Both the position numbers and the translations under genes were made by a program. A stretch of 64,000 nt of DNA from Micromonospora carbonacea (GTDB lineage Bacteria; Actinomycetota; Actinomycetes; Mycobacteriales; Micromonosporaceae). The stretch is taken from the NCBI RefSeq assembly GCF_014205165.1, contig NZ_JACHMZ010000001.1, positions 6,554,501 through 6,618,500 of the forward strand, given 5' to 3'. Below the pieces are notes generated by a model. It made no database searches. It saw nothing but the letters and a program-made list of their open reading frames with translations, and was not told the DNA's origin. Positions 1-8,817 of this stretch are shown one piece after another. The first letter of the stretch is position 1. Each line of letters opens with the position of its first letter.

Positions 1-218
1 TGCTGGGGCTGCTCGACCGGCTCGTCGACGCCGGCAAGTCGGTGATCGTCGTCGAGCACCACCTGGCGGTCGTGGCGCACGCCGACTGGATCGTCGACCT
101 CGGCCCCGGGGCGGGCCACGACGGGGGCCGGATCGTCTTCGAGGGCACGGCGGCCGACCTGGCCGCCGCCCGCTCCACGCTCACGGGCGAGCACCTGGCC
201 GCGTACGTCGGGGGGTAA
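1..218 (+). CDS. UvrA-like excinuclease ABC subunit, C-terminal end (partial)
   Basis: Only the last 71 codons are inside the window. The peptide has the end of an ABC ATPase of the UvrA type: [20 protein letters not shown], then [17 protein letters not shown], which is the D-loop/H-loop and closing strand seen at the C terminus of UvrA proteins and their drug-resistance paralogues. Full UvrA recognises DNA damage in nucleotide excision repair. The short tail without an extended C terminus could also fit a UvrA paralogue (class II, DrrC-like). The TAA stop is part of the palindromic repeat that follows. Confidence 0.75.
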   Translation, partial: LGLLDRLVDAGKSVIVVEHHLAVVAHADWIVDLGPGAGHDGGRIVFEGTAADLAAARSTLTGEHLAAYVGG

Positions 219-265
219 GGAGGGGCCCCTTGTTAACGCATCCGGTAGAGAAGGGTCCCCTTCTC
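215..265. repeat. Double-palindrome dispersed repeat, copy A
   Basis: About 51 bp made of two GC palindromes (around GGGGCCCC and GAAGGGTCCCCTTC) joined by the spacer GTTAACGCATCCGGT. It matches the reverse complement of the element at 14736-14788 at about nine of ten positions. It begins with the TAA stop codon of the UvrA-like gene. It can form two hairpins and may act as a terminator. Confidence 0.8.
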
Positions 266-280
266 ACCACAGCCTGTTAA

Positions 281-1174
281 GAACTCCTAACTCTGGGTGC
301 GTTGGAGTTGGCGCCAGCAGATGAGGGCGCAGGCGAGGCTGAGGAAGGCTTCGTGGATGTCGTCGCGGATTTCCCAGCGGATGCGCAGGCGGCGGAACCA
401 GTGCAGCCAGGCGATGGTGCGTTCCACGACCCAGCGTTGGGTGCCGAGGCCGGAGCCGTGGGGTGTGCCGCGTCGGGCGATGACCGGGGTGACGCCGCGG
501 GCCCGGACTTGTTGGCGGTGGCTGTCGTAGTCGTAGCCCCGATCGGCGTACAGCCGGTCGGGGCGACGCCGTGGTGGCCCTGGCCGGCCGCCGATCGCGG
601 GGATGGCGTCGAGCAGGGCGGTGGTCTGGGTGGAGTCGTGTCTGTTCCCGCTGGTCAGTGTGATGGCGAGGGGGATGCCGCCGGCGTCGGTGATGACGTG
701 GTGTTTCGAGCCAGGCTTGCGGCGGTCGACCGGGCTCGGACCGGTTTTGGGCCGCCTTTGAGCGCCCGGATGTGGGAGCCGTCGATCACCGCCCTCGACA
801 GGTCCAACTGCCCCGCGCCGCGCAGCCGGGCCAGCAGCAGCTCGTGCAACCGCTGCCACACCCCAGCCTGGTTCCAGTCGCGCAACCGGCGCCAGCAGGT
901 CATCCCGCAGCCGAACCCGAGTTCCTTCGGTAGGTACTCCCAGGGGATCGCGGTGTAGAGCACGAACAAGATTCCGCACAACACCTTCCGGTCATCCAAC
1001 GGCTTACGCCCCGGGTACCGGCTGCGGCGTGGTGGGCGGGGTGGCAACAGCGGCGCGATCTCGGCCCACAACTCGTCCGAGACGATCCACGGCGGCTGCT
1101 CACCCCTCCTCACGTTCAGACGGAACGACCCTCACATCCAGTCGGTTACGCCCAACTCATTAAGTTAGGACCTC
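281..1174 (-). mobile_element. IS5-family (IS427-like) insertion sequence, apparently complete
   Basis: An element of 894 bp carrying one transposase split over two frames. The ends are imperfect inverted repeats: GAACTCCTAACT on the left and GAGGTCCTAACT read inward from the right, 10 of 12 matching. The trinucleotide TAA lies directly outside both ends (278-280 and 1175-1177) and is the likely target duplication, in keeping with the short TA-containing targets of this family. The stop codon of the transposase lies inside the left inverted repeat. The element sits beside a palindromic repeat, so it may have inserted into a copy of it. Confidence 0.85.
287..1113 (-). CDS. IS5-family transposase made by -1 ribosomal frameshift (OrfA/OrfB)
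   Basis: OrfA reads from a GTG at 1113 and carries the N-terminal DUF4096-type helix-turn-helix region (WIVSDELWAEIAPLLPP, then the DGSHIRALKGGPK block with the first catalytic Asp). OrfB is in the -1 frame and carries the rest of the DDE RNase H-like core: TGPSPVDRRKPGSKHHVITD, YADRGYD with the second Asp, and RWVVERTIAWLHWFRRLRIR with the Glu. The frames meet at the heptamer C CCA AAA (751-745), a proper X XXY YYZ slippery site. Shifting there joins GGPK to TGPSPVD, the order found in unbroken family members. The fused product would be about 275 residues, the normal size. It is therefore probably active rather than a pseudogene. Confidence 0.85.
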
Positions 1175-1197
1175 TAAGAAGGGGCCCTTCCTTGCAA
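1175..1197. repeat. Single-palindrome relative of the dispersed repeat, next to the IS
   Basis: TAAGAAGGGGCCCTTCCTTG is a palindrome closely related to one half of the double element at 215-265. Removing the IS and one TAA would give GTTAAGAAGGGGCCC, so the IS appears to have landed on the edge of this repeat. Confidence 0.6.
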
Positions 1198-1204
1198 GCG
1201 GGGG

Positions 1205-1597
1205 TCAGCCGCGGCCGAGCTTTTGGGTCGGGGTGATCCGGACGATCACCCGCACCTCGCCGGGCTGCCCGAACGGGTAGGTGTCCTGGCCGAGATATTT
1301 CTGCGCCATCCTGTCGATGTGCGCGTCGGCCCCCTCCTCGACGAACTCGGCGGTGCCCTTGACCCACAGGGTGCGGAAGTCGTTGGCCTTGTCCACCACG
1401 GAGACGGCCACGACCGGGTTCCGCTGGATGTTGGTGTACTTCTGCCGCCCCTTGGCGGTGTTGAACACGATGTGCTCGCCGTCCGTGTCCACCCAGACCG
1501 GCGTGACGTGCGGGCTGCCGTCGGGCTCGATGGTGGCCACGTGGGCGAGCTGCGGTTCGGCCAGCAGGGCCAGGTCTTCTTCGGTGAGGATCGCCAT
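1205..1597 (-). CDS. PPOX-class flavin/F420-dependent oxidoreductase (split beta-barrel)
   Basis: A 130-residue protein starting MAILTEEDLALLAEPQLAHV. It has the pyridoxamine-phosphate-oxidase-like split barrel: VATIEPDGSPHVTPVWVDTD, then IVFNTAKGRQKYTNIQRNP, then LWVKGTAEFVEE. This is the pattern of the short actinobacterial PPOX proteins (Rv1155-like) that bind F420 or FMN and reduce small molecules. The exact substrate cannot be read from the sequence. The frame stays open upstream, but the ATG at 1597 begins exactly where the family begins, so the upstream part is left out. No clear ribosome site is visible. It converges with nothing and is transcribed away from the FKBP gene. Confidence 0.8.
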   Translation of the reverse strand: MAILTEEDLALLAEPQLAHVATIEPDGSPHVTPVWVDTDGEHIVFNTAKGRQKYTNIQRNPVVAVSVVDKANDFRTLWVKGTAEFVEEGADAHIDRMAQKYLGQDTYPFGQPGEVRVIVRITPTQKLGRG

Positions 1598-1761
1598 GGT
1601 CGAAAAGCTACCCCCGTCGACGCCCGCGCGCCGGCAACCGCAGCCCGCCGGACCGGTACGGGTGGCGGCCGAGGCAGCACCGTGGGCAGCAGGGCGGGTA
1701 CCGTGTGCGCTGGCCTCGGCAGCGGCCGCCGGGCCCCCCACCTCTTGATCAGGGAGTCGAC

Positions 1762-2427
1762 GTGAGCGAGCGTGTGCAGAACCGGTCGGCGGGCCAGGGC
1801 CCGGGCAAGGCGGAGCGGCGGCTGGCCGCCCAGCTGGCGGCGAAGAAGGCCGCCGAGAAGAAGCGCCGCCTCCAGTCGATCGTCGGCGCGCTCGCCGGTG
1901 TCGCCGTCGTCGGCGTGCTGATCACCGTGTTCGTGGTGGTCAACCAGGGTAAGGACGACGCGCCGGAGGAGGTCGCCTCCGCCCCGTCGGCGACCGCGCC
2001 GGCCGAGGAGCAGCCCCCCAGCGCGCCGCCCGCCCCGCAGCTTCCCGAGGGGTCGGACCCGGCGCTGGCCACCAAGCCGAAGGTCGAGGCGGGCAAGGGC
2101 GAGCTGAAGAAGCTCACCGTCAAGACGCTGATCGAGGGCAAGGGCGCGGCGGTGAAGGCCGGGCAGCAGATCACCACCAACTACGTGGGCGTGTTCTACG
2201 CCGACGGCAAGGAGTTCGACGCCTCCTGGAACAGCGGCCAGCCGGCCACCTTCCCGATCGGCGTCGGCCAGGTCATCAAGGGTTGGGACCAGGGCCTCGT
2301 CGGGGTCAAGGTGGGCAGCCGGGTGCAACTCGACATCCCCGCCGACCTGGCGTACGGCAACGACTCCTCGGGCGGCCGGCCGGCCGGCCCGCTGCGGTTC
2401 GTCGTCGACGTGCTCGCCGCGCAGTAG
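1762..2427 (+). CDS. Membrane-anchored FKBP-type peptidyl-prolyl cis-trans isomerase
   Basis: A 221-residue protein. Residues 1-37 are basic, with an Ala/Lys helix (LAAQLAAKKAAEKKRR). Residues 38-60 are one membrane segment and 61-125 a Pro/Ala-rich linker. The FKBP domain is at about 126-221 with the usual pocket: TTNYVGVFYADGKEFDASW, then GQVIKGWDQGLVGVKVGSR and AYGN. It should speed proline isomerisation in proteins outside the membrane. Positive charges before the membrane segment put the FKBP domain outside. The GTG start has the ribosome site AGGGAG at 1751-1756. Many actinobacterial FKBPs have this one-pass layout. Confidence 0.88.
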   Translation: MSERVQNRSAGQGPGKAERRLAAQLAAKKAAEKKRRLQSIVGALAGVAVVGVLITVFVVVNQGKDDAPEEVASAPSATAPAEEQPPSAPPAPQLPEGSDPALATKPKVEAGKGELKKLTVKTLIEGKGAAVKAGQQITTNYVGVFYADGKEFDASWNSGQPATFPIGVGQVIKGWDQGLVGVKVGSRVQLDIPADLAYGNDSSGGRPAGPLRFVVDVLAAQ

Positions 2428-2547
2428 CCCGCACCTGGTGCGGTAGTTCACAGGAGTCTTCTTCCCGTCGCCTACGACCAGTAGGTTCGGGGTCACCGTG
2501 GGCGGTCCCGCCCGCCGCACGGTGACCCCATCGACGCGGAGGTGCAC

Positions 2548-3408
2548 GTGGCGGCGCTGGACGATCCGGGGCTCGCCCGGCTGATGTGGACGCACTTCGA
2601 GCCGGTCCACACGGTGACCTACTTCCATCCGCGGGCGCGGGCGGCGTTCGAGGCGGTCGGGCTGCGCGGCTTCTGGCGGGGCTACTTCGCGGGCCGGGTC
2701 GCCCCGCTGGGCGCCGTGGAGGCCGCCCCGGTGGTGGCCGCGTTCTTCAGCTTCGCCCCGCCCGTGGTGGCGCGGGCGGTGCCGGCGGTGTGGCAGTTGG
2801 TGACGCCGGCCGAGGCGCTACGGGCCCGGCTCACCGGCGCCGTGCAGGCGCTCGCGGAGCTGGCGTACGAGCTGCCGGAGCGGCACCTCGCCGAGGCCGC
2901 CGAGCTGTTGGAGGAGGCCGCCGGCGCGGCGCGGCCGGAGGGCCGGGTGCTGGGTGCGGCCAACGCCGCCCTGCCGGCCGCCGAATACCCGCTGGCCCGG
3001 CTGTGGCAGGCCGCGACGACGCTGCGGGAGCACCGGGGCGACGGGCACATCGCGGCGCTGGTCGCCGCCGGCCTGGACCCGGTGGAGACGCTCGCCTGGC
3101 GGGTCGCCGAGGGCATGCCGGAGCTGAACCTGCTGGGCCGGGGCTGGTCGCCGCAGGAGTGGGAGGCGGCGGCCGGGCGGCTCGTCGAGCGCGGCTGGCT
3201 GACCGGGGACGGGAAGCCGACCGAGCACGGCCGGGCGGAGTTCCGGGCGGTCGAGGACGCCACCGACGTGGCCGCCCTGCACCCGTGGCAGGCGCTCGGC
3301 GCGGAGCGCACCGACCGGCTGCGGGAGCTGCTGGAGCCGTTGGCCCGGGCCGGGCACACGGTGATCCCGCCGGAGAACCCGATCCGCCTGCCGCCGCTGC
3401 CGGCCTGA
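2548..3408 (+). CDS. SCO6745-family protein (helical, winged-helix-like C terminus)
   Basis: A protein of 286 residues that looks like the actinobacterial SCO6745 family. The N-terminal part is helical with the typical HFEPVHTVTYFHPRARAAFE and GFWRGYFAGRVAPLGAV. The C-terminal part (LNLLGRGWSPQEWEAAAGRL, then ERGWLTGDGKPTEHG) reads like a winged helix. No catalytic residues are recognised and the function is unknown. Two GTG codons compete. The second, at 2548, sits 6 nt after GAGG and is preferred over the one at 2542, which abuts it. Confidence 0.75.
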   Translation: MAALDDPGLARLMWTHFEPVHTVTYFHPRARAAFEAVGLRGFWRGYFAGRVAPLGAVEAAPVVAAFFSFAPPVVARAVPAVWQLVTPAEALRARLTGAVQALAELAYELPERHLAEAAELLEEAAGAARPEGRVLGAANAALPAAEYPLARLWQAATTLREHRGDGHIAALVAAGLDPVETLAWRVAEGMPELNLLGRGWSPQEWEAAAGRLVERGWLTGDGKPTEHGRAEFRAVEDATDVAALHPWQALGAERTDRLRELLEPLARAGHTVIPPENPIRLPPLPA

Positions 3409-3569
3409 AACCCCGGGGCCGCGGCGCACGCCGCCGGACCGCCGCCGAGCTGCCGGTGGCGGGCCACCCGCCGTCGACGAACGGCCGGTAGCGGACCACC
3501 CGCCGTCGACGAGCTGGTAGCGGGCCGCCCCGGAGGGCGGGCTGCCGGCGGTTCGGGCAGGATGGTGCC

Positions 3570-4223
3570 GTGGCGGATGCGGTGGTCTTCGACCTGGACG
3601 GCGTGATCGTGGACTCCGAGCCGGTCTGGGAGGAGGTGCGCCGGGCGTACGTGGCGACGCACGGCGGCACCTGGCAGCCCGACACCCAGCGGCGGCTGAT
3701 GGGGATGAGCACGGGCGAGTGGGCCCGCTACCTCAGCGGCGAGCTGGGCGTCGACCGGACGGCCGAGCAGGTGGCCGTCGAGGTGGTCGACGAGATGGCC
3801 CGGCGGTACGCCGAGCGCGTCCCGGTGATCGACGGGGCCGACGAGGTGGTGCGCCGGCTGGCGGCGCGGTGGCCGTTGGGGCTGGCCAGCTCCTCGCCGA
3901 CGCGGCTGATCGCGGCGGCGCTGGCGGCGACGGGCCTGACGGAGGCGTTCGGCGCGACCCTGTCGACGGAGGAGACCGAGCGGGGCAAGCCGGCCCCGGA
4001 CGTCTACCTGGAGGTGGCCCGGCGGCTCGGCGTCGATCCGGCGCGCTGCGTGGCGGTGGAGGACTCCTCGAACGGGGTGCGGTCGGCCGCCGCGGCGGGG
4101 ATGCGGGTGGTGGCGGTGCCGCACGGGGCGTACCCGTTGGATCCGGACGCCGAGGCGCTCGCAGCCGTGGTGCTGCCGGCGGTGGGTGACCTGACGCCGG
4201 AGGTCGTCGCCGGCCTCGGCTGA
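3570..4223 (+). CDS. HAD-superfamily phosphatase/phosphoglucomutase-like hydrolase
   Basis: A 217-residue HAD enzyme. Motif I is FDLDGVIVDSEP at residues 7-18, with the nucleophile Asp8 and the acid/base Asp10. Motif II is LASSSPTRLI, motif III the Lys in ERGKPAPDVY, and motif IV VEDSSNGVRSA. The helical cap after motif I is the small C1 type used by beta-phosphoglucomutase and sugar-phosphate phosphatases. It probably acts on a phosphorylated sugar or related metabolite in the cytoplasm. A -10-like CAGGAT lies 6 nt before the GTG, so the mRNA may be leaderless. Confidence 0.85.
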   Translation: MADAVVFDLDGVIVDSEPVWEEVRRAYVATHGGTWQPDTQRRLMGMSTGEWARYLSGELGVDRTAEQVAVEVVDEMARRYAERVPVIDGADEVVRRLAARWPLGLASSSPTRLIAAALAATGLTEAFGATLSTEETERGKPAPDVYLEVARRLGVDPARCVAVEDSSNGVRSAAAAGMRVVAVPHGAYPLDPDAEALAAVVLPAVGDLTPEVVAGLG

Positions 4224-4321
4224 CTGCGGGCCGGTGGCGCGGCCAGGGGGCCGGGCCGGCGGATCAGGCGGATCGGCCGACCGGTCTGCCCGAATCGCGG
4301 TCTTCACCCGGCTTGCCCGCC

Positions 4322-4327
4322 TACCGT
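4322..4327 (+). promoter_or_regulatory. -10 box for a leaderless dehydrogenase mRNA
   Basis: TACCGT fits TANNNT and lies 7 nt before the ATG of the downstream dehydrogenase; no ribosome site is present. Confidence 0.5.
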
Positions 4328-4334
4328 CGGTGGC

Positions 4335-5471
4335 ATGAGGGCTGTGGTGTACCAGGGGCCGCACGAGGTGGCGGTGAACGAGGTCCCCGATCCGCGGATC
4401 GAGGCGCCGAACGACGTGATCGTCAGGATCACCACGACCGCGATCTGCGGCTCGGACCTGCACATGTACGAGGGCCGCACGCTGGCCGAGCCGGGCATCG
4501 TCTTCGGCCACGAGAACATGGGCGTGGTGGAGGAGGTCGGGCCCGGGGTCGTGCACATCCGCAAGGGCGACCGGGTCTCGATGCCGTTCAACGTGGCGTG
4601 CGGGTTCTGCCGCAACTGCCGGGAGGGGAAGACGGGGTTCTGCCTCACGGTGAACCCGGGCTTCGCCGGGGGCGCGTACGGCTACGTCGCGATGGGGCCG
4701 TACCGGGGCGGGCAGGCCGAGTACCTGCGGGTGCCGTTCGCCGACTTCAACTGCCTGCGGCTGCCGCCCGGCACGGAGCACGAGAACGACTTCGCGATGC
4801 TTGCCGACATCTTCCCGACCGGGTATCACGGGGTGGCGATGACCGGGCTGCGCCCCGGCGAGAACATCACCGTGATGGGCGGCGGGCCGGTGGGGCTGAT
4901 GGCCGCGTACTCGGCGCTGCTGATGGGCGCGGCCGAGGTGTTCCTGGTGGACAAGGTCCCCGACCGGCTGCGGCTGGCCGAGTCGATCGGCGCGATCCCG
5001 GTCGACTTCACCGCCGGCGACCCCGTGGAGCAGATCCGCGAGCAGACCGACGGGGTCGGCACCGACCGGGGAGTGGACGCGGTGGGCTACCAGGCGTCCG
5101 GGGCGGGCGGCGAGGAGCACCCGGCGGCGGTGCTGAACAGCCTCGTGGAGGTCGTCCGGCCGACCGGGTCGCTCGGGGTGGTCGGGCTGTACCTGGCGCA
5201 CGACCCGGGCGCGCCGGACGAGCGGGCGGGCCGGGGCGAACTGGTGTTCAAGGTCGGCAAGTTCTTCGAGAAGGGCCTGCGGATGGGGACGGGGCAGGCC
5301 AACGTGAAGTCGTACAACGAGTACCTGCGGAACATGATCATGGCGGGGCGGGCGAAGCCGAGCTTCGTGGTGAGCAAGGAGCTGCCGCTGGCCGACGCGC
5401 CGGAGGCGTACCAGCGCTTCGACAAGCGGGAGGCCGGCTACTCGAAGGTGGTGCTGAAGCCGGCCGCATAG
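4335..5471 (+). CDS. Zinc-dependent alcohol/formaldehyde dehydrogenase (MDR family)
   Basis: A 378-residue medium-chain dehydrogenase. The catalytic zinc site is visible as AICGSDLHMYEG (Cys38) and GHENMG (His59, Glu60). The structural zinc site is the four cysteines Cys89, 92, 95 and 103 in ACGFCRNCREGKTGFC. The Rossmann fold carries VMGGGPVGLMAAYSALLMGA. The inserted loop and the C-terminal part most resemble the glutathione-independent formaldehyde dehydrogenase group, so NAD-linked oxidation of formaldehyde or a small alcohol is likely. It is a single gene with about 110 bp upstream. Confidence 0.85.
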   Translation: MRAVVYQGPHEVAVNEVPDPRIEAPNDVIVRITTTAICGSDLHMYEGRTLAEPGIVFGHENMGVVEEVGPGVVHIRKGDRVSMPFNVACGFCRNCREGKTGFCLTVNPGFAGGAYGYVAMGPYRGGQAEYLRVPFADFNCLRLPPGTEHENDFAMLADIFPTGYHGVAMTGLRPGENITVMGGGPVGLMAAYSALLMGAAEVFLVDKVPDRLRLAESIGAIPVDFTAGDPVEQIREQTDGVGTDRGVDAVGYQASGAGGEEHPAAVLNSLVEVVRPTGSLGVVGLYLAHDPGAPDERAGRGELVFKVGKFFEKGLRMGTGQANVKSYNEYLRNMIMAGRAKPSFVVSKELPLADAPEAYQRFDKREAGYSKVVLKPAA

Positions 5472-5914
5472 GCCGGCCCGGCGCGGGCGGTGGATCCGGC
5501 CGGATGGCCACCCCGCCCCCGCGCCGGGCTCAGATCGCCCGGCTCCGGCTCGTCCACGGCAGCCGCCGCCCGGCCGGATCCCCGGAGGCCGGCGGTGGTT
5601 CCGGGCGCGATGGTTCCGGGCGCGATGATGCTGGGCGCGGTGGTTCGGCACGCGGCGGTGCGAGGCGTCCCGCCCCCGAACTCGGCCGGTCCGCCCCCGG
5701 CACCGGCCGGGCCGCGCCCGGCGCGGCCCGGCCCGTCGGGGGCGGCGTCACGCCCGTCACCGGTTTGTCCCGCATCAGCACTCCCCTACCTCCGTGTACC
5801 TGGCTATACGGTTCCGGTGGCGGGCGGGATCGGAATGAAGCGAGATCACCCGGGTAGCGGACGGGGGTGGGCCCGCGCCGGGCCCGCCGCAGGCGAGGGT
5901 GAGGAGAGACGGCG
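5472..5914. other. Intergenic region of 443 bp between two dehydrogenase genes
   Basis: No gene is supported here; open frames on both strands have low-complexity Gly/Pro/Arg translations. It contains a perfect 15-bp tandem pair (GGTTCCGGGCGCGAT twice, 5597-5626) and decayed copies after it. The only less GC-rich part, around 5790-5850 (GTACCTGGCTATACGG), may hold the promoter of the next gene, but no convincing -35/-10 pair is seen. Confidence 0.5.
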
Positions 5915-6940
5915 ATGCGGGCGATCGTGTACGAGAGCAACGGCGACGCCTCGGTGCTGCGCCTGGTCGACCGGCCGGTGCCGGAGCCGGGGCCCGGCGA
6001 GGTGCTCGTCCGGGTGGCCGTCTCCGGGGTGAACCCGACCGACTGGAAGGCCCGCCGGGCCACGCCCCCGCCGGCGGGCTGGCAGATCCCCGGCCAGGAC
6101 GGCGCCGGGGTGGTGGAGGCGGTCGGGGCGGGGGTCGACCGGCACCTGATCGGCGAGCGGGTGTGGCTCTGGGAGGCCGCCTGGCAACGCCCGTGGGGCA
6201 CCGCCGCCGAGTACACGGTGGTGCCGGTCCGGCAGGCGGTGCCCCTCGGCGACGCCTCCTTCGACGTGGGGGCGGCCCTGGGCATCCCGTTCCTCACCGC
6301 GCACCGCTGCCTCACCGCCGGGGAGACGATGCCGGGCCGGCTGCACCCCGGGGCGCTCGCCGACCACACCGTGCTGGTGCAGGGCGGGGCGGGCGCGGTC
6401 GGCAACGCGGCGATCCAGCTCGCCCGCTGGGCCGACGCCACCGTCGTCGCCACCGTCAGCAGCGCGGAGAAGGCCAACCTCGCGGCGGCGGCCGGCGCGT
6501 CGTTCGTCGTGAACTACCGGGAGCAGGACGTCGTCGAGGAGGTCCGCAGGATCGCCCCGGACGGCGTGCACACGATCGTCGAGGTGTCGGCGGCGCGCAA
6601 CGCGGCGACCGACGTGCAGGTGCTGCGTGCCGGCGGGGCGGTCTGTGTCTACGCCGACGACGGCGGGGGCGAGGTGACGCTGCCGATCCGGCCGCTGATG
6701 GCCCCCAACGCCCGCTGGCAGTTCGTGCTGGTCTACACCGCTCCGGCGGCGGCCAAGGCGCAGGCCGTCGCCGACGTGTCGGCGGCCGCCGCGCAGGGCG
6801 GCATCCGGGTGGGCGCGGAGGCCGGGCTGCCGCTGCACCGTCACCCGCTGGCCGCGACGGCGGCGGCCCACGCGGCGGTGGAGCACTCGGTGGTCGGCAA
6901 GGTGCTGGTCACGACGACCGGGGAGGCGGACGCCGGGTAG
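5915..6940 (+). CDS. NADPH:quinone reductase-like MDR oxidoreductase
   Basis: A 341-residue zinc-free medium-chain reductase of the quinone oxidoreductase (zeta-crystallin) type. It has RPVPEPGPGEVLVRVAVSGV and NPTDWKAR at the N terminus, GQDGAGVVEAVGAGV, and the nucleotide-binding loop VQGGAGAVGNAAIQLARWA. There are no zinc-binding cysteines, unlike the dehydrogenase just upstream. It probably uses NADPH to reduce quinones or enones. A good ribosome site (GAGGAGAG) precedes the ATG. It converges with the acyl-CoA ligase gene across two strong hairpins. Confidence 0.85.
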   Translation: MRAIVYESNGDASVLRLVDRPVPEPGPGEVLVRVAVSGVNPTDWKARRATPPPAGWQIPGQDGAGVVEAVGAGVDRHLIGERVWLWEAAWQRPWGTAAEYTVVPVRQAVPLGDASFDVGAALGIPFLTAHRCLTAGETMPGRLHPGALADHTVLVQGGAGAVGNAAIQLARWADATVVATVSSAEKANLAAAAGASFVVNYREQDVVEEVRRIAPDGVHTIVEVSAARNAATDVQVLRAGGAVCVYADDGGGEVTLPIRPLMAPNARWQFVLVYTAPAAAKAQAVADVSAAAAQGGIRVGAEAGLPLHRHPLAATAAAHAAVEHSVVGKVLVTTTGEADAG

Positions 6941-7035
6941 GGCGCGGGCGTCGACCGGGCCGGCACCGAAGTGGGGCGTTCACCGGCTGTTTTCCCCGTC
7001 GCCAGGACAGAGCCGAACAAGTTTCGCAAGAATGG

Positions 7036-7096
7036 AGGGGCGGGTGAACCGCCCCTGGGCGGGCGGCCCCGGCGCGGTGCGAACGCCGGGGCCGCC
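7036..7096. terminator. Two back-to-back hairpins between convergent genes
   Basis: Hairpin one: AGGGGCGG (7036-7043) pairs with CCGCCCCT (7049-7056) around a 5-nt loop. Hairpin two: GGCGGCCCCGGCG (7062-7074) pairs perfectly with CGCCGGGGCCGCC (7084-7096) around a 9-nt loop. They lie between convergent genes and have no U-run, so they look like bidirectional actinobacterial terminators. Confidence 0.7.
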
Positions 7097-7160
7097 CTTG
7101 GGGGGAGGGAGGTCTAGGAGTACTTCCCTGCCCATTCAGGCGGCGGTGCGCCTGAAATTG

Positions 7161-8810
7161 TTACGGCGTCGTCAACTCCCGGACAGTCAGGCCCCCCTCG
7201 GCGTACCGGGACCGGACGACCTTCTTGTCGAACTTGCCGACGCTGGTCTTCGGCACCGCCTCGACGAACGCCCACCGTTCCGGCAGCTGCCAGCGCGCCA
7301 CCGAGCCGGCCAGGAAGTCGCGCAGCGCCTCGGCGGTCACCTCGGCGCCCTCGCGGACCACCACCGTGGCCAGGGGCCGCTCGTCCCAGCGCTCGTCCGG
7401 CACGCCCACCACGCAGGCCTCCAGCACCGCCGGGTGGGCCATCAGGGCGTTCTCCAGCTCGACCGAGGAGATCCACTCGCCGCCGGACTTGATCACGTCC
7501 TTCGCCCGGTCGGTGAGGGTGAGGTAGCCGTCGGGCGACAGCGTCCCGACGTCGCCCGTGCGCAGCCAGCCGTCGCGGAACTTCTCCTCGTCCGGGGCGT
7601 CGTCGCCGACGTACCGGGCGGTCACCCACGGCCCCCGGACCTCCAGCTCCCCGACGGAGGCCCCGTCGGCGGGCAGCGGCTCGCCCAGCGGGCCCACGAT
7701 CCGCGCGGCCACCCCGGCCGGGACGCGGCCCTGCGTGTAGCGGTAGCGCCAGGCGTCCTCGCCGGTCGCCCCCGCCGGTGGCCGGGCCACCGAGCCCAGC
7801 GGGGACATCTCGGTCATCCCCCAGGCGTGGATCACGTCGACGTGGTGCCGCTCGTCGAACGCGTGCATGAGGGCGGGCGGGCAGGCCGAGCCGCCGACGA
7901 TGACCTCCTTCAGCGAGGAGGTGTCCACGTCGTGCGCGTCGAGGTGGGCCAGCAGGTCGGTCCAGATGGTCGGCACCGCGCCGGCCAGGGTGGGCCGCTC
8001 GGCGGCGATCATCGCGGCGATGGGGGCGGCCTGGAGGAACCGGTCCGGCATGACCAGCGACGCGCCGGAGAGGAACGCCGCGTACGGCAGCCCCCAGGAC
8101 ATCGCGTGGAACATCGGCACGATGGCCAGCTCCCGGTCGGTCGGCCCGAGGCCGAACCCCTCCGGCATGCAGATCTGCAACGAGTGCAGGTAGATCGACC
8201 GGTGCGAGTAGGCCACGCCCTTGGGGTTGCCGGTGGTCCCGGAGGTGTAGCAGAGGGCGGCGGCGTCGCGCTCGTCGACCTCCGGCCAGTCGAAGACCTC
8301 AGGCTTGCCGGCCAGCAGGGCGTCCCAGTGGTGTACGGCGATCCGGTCACCCGCCGCCGCCACCAGCGGGGCGGGGTCGCCCCCGCCGACGACCACCACG
8401 TGCCGCACCGTGGCCAGCTCGCCGATGACCCGGGCCAGCAGCGGGATCAGCGTCGAGTCGACAAGCACCACCCGGTCCTGCGCGTGGTTGGCGATGTAGG
8501 CGACCTGGTCGGGGAAGAGCCGCAGGTTCAGCGTGTGCAGCACCGCGCCCATGCTGGGCACCGCGAAGTAGGCCACCAGGTGCTCGTTGTTGTTCCACAT
8601 GAACGTGGCGACCCGCTCGTCGCCGGTCACCCCGCACTCGTCGCGCAGCGCGTGGGCCAGCCGGGCCGCCGCCCGCCCCACCTCGGCGTACGACATGCGC
8701 CGCGGCTCGCCGCCGGTCCAGGTGACCACCTCGGCGGCGCCGTGCACCGTGGCGCCGTGTTCGAGGATCCGGGCGACCTGGAGCGGGGCGTCCATCATCG
8801 TGCTACGCAT
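7161..8810 (-). CDS. Long-chain fatty acid-CoA ligase (AMP-forming)
   Basis: A 549-residue adenylate-forming enzyme. The phosphate-binding loop is CYTSGTTGNPKGV, the A5 motif HAWGMTEMSP, the A7-A8 region GWLRTGDVGTLSPDGYLTLTD followed by RAKDVIKSGGEWIS, and the catalytic lysine lies in KTSVGKFDKK. The overall form is that of medium/long-chain FadD-type ligases, which activate fatty acids for beta-oxidation or biosynthesis. An ATG at 8837 is in frame, but the one at 8810 is preferred because a TAGCTT box lies exactly 7 nt upstream, giving a leaderless message. The gene is divergent from the Nudix gene. Confidence 0.88.
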   Translation of the reverse strand: MRSTMMDAPLQVARILEHGATVHGAAEVVTWTGGEPRRMSYAEVGRAAARLAHALRDECGVTGDERVATFMWNNNEHLVAYFAVPSMGAVLHTLNLRLFPDQVAYIANHAQDRVVLVDSTLIPLLARVIGELATVRHVVVVGGGDPAPLVAAAGDRIAVHHWDALLAGKPEVFDWPEVDERDAAALCYTSGTTGNPKGVAYSHRSIYLHSLQICMPEGFGLGPTDRELAIVPMFHAMSWGLPYAAFLSGASLVMPDRFLQAAPIAAMIAAERPTLAGAVPTIWTDLLAHLDAHDVDTSSLKEVIVGGSACPPALMHAFDERHHVDVIHAWGMTEMSPLGSVARPPAGATGEDAWRYRYTQGRVPAGVAARIVGPLGEPLPADGASVGELEVRGPWVTARYVGDDAPDEEKFRDGWLRTGDVGTLSPDGYLTLTDRAKDVIKSGGEWISSVELENALMAHPAVLEACVVGVPDERWDERPLATVVVREGAEVTAEALRDFLAGSVARWQLPERWAFVEAVPKTSVGKFDKKVVRSRYAEGGLTVRELTTP

Positions 8811-8817
8811 GGGTAAC

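Noticed and set aside
287..1113. Calling the transposase a pseudogene because of the frame break
   Set aside because: The break falls exactly on a slippery heptamer and the joined protein matches the family, so programmed frameshifting is the better explanation.
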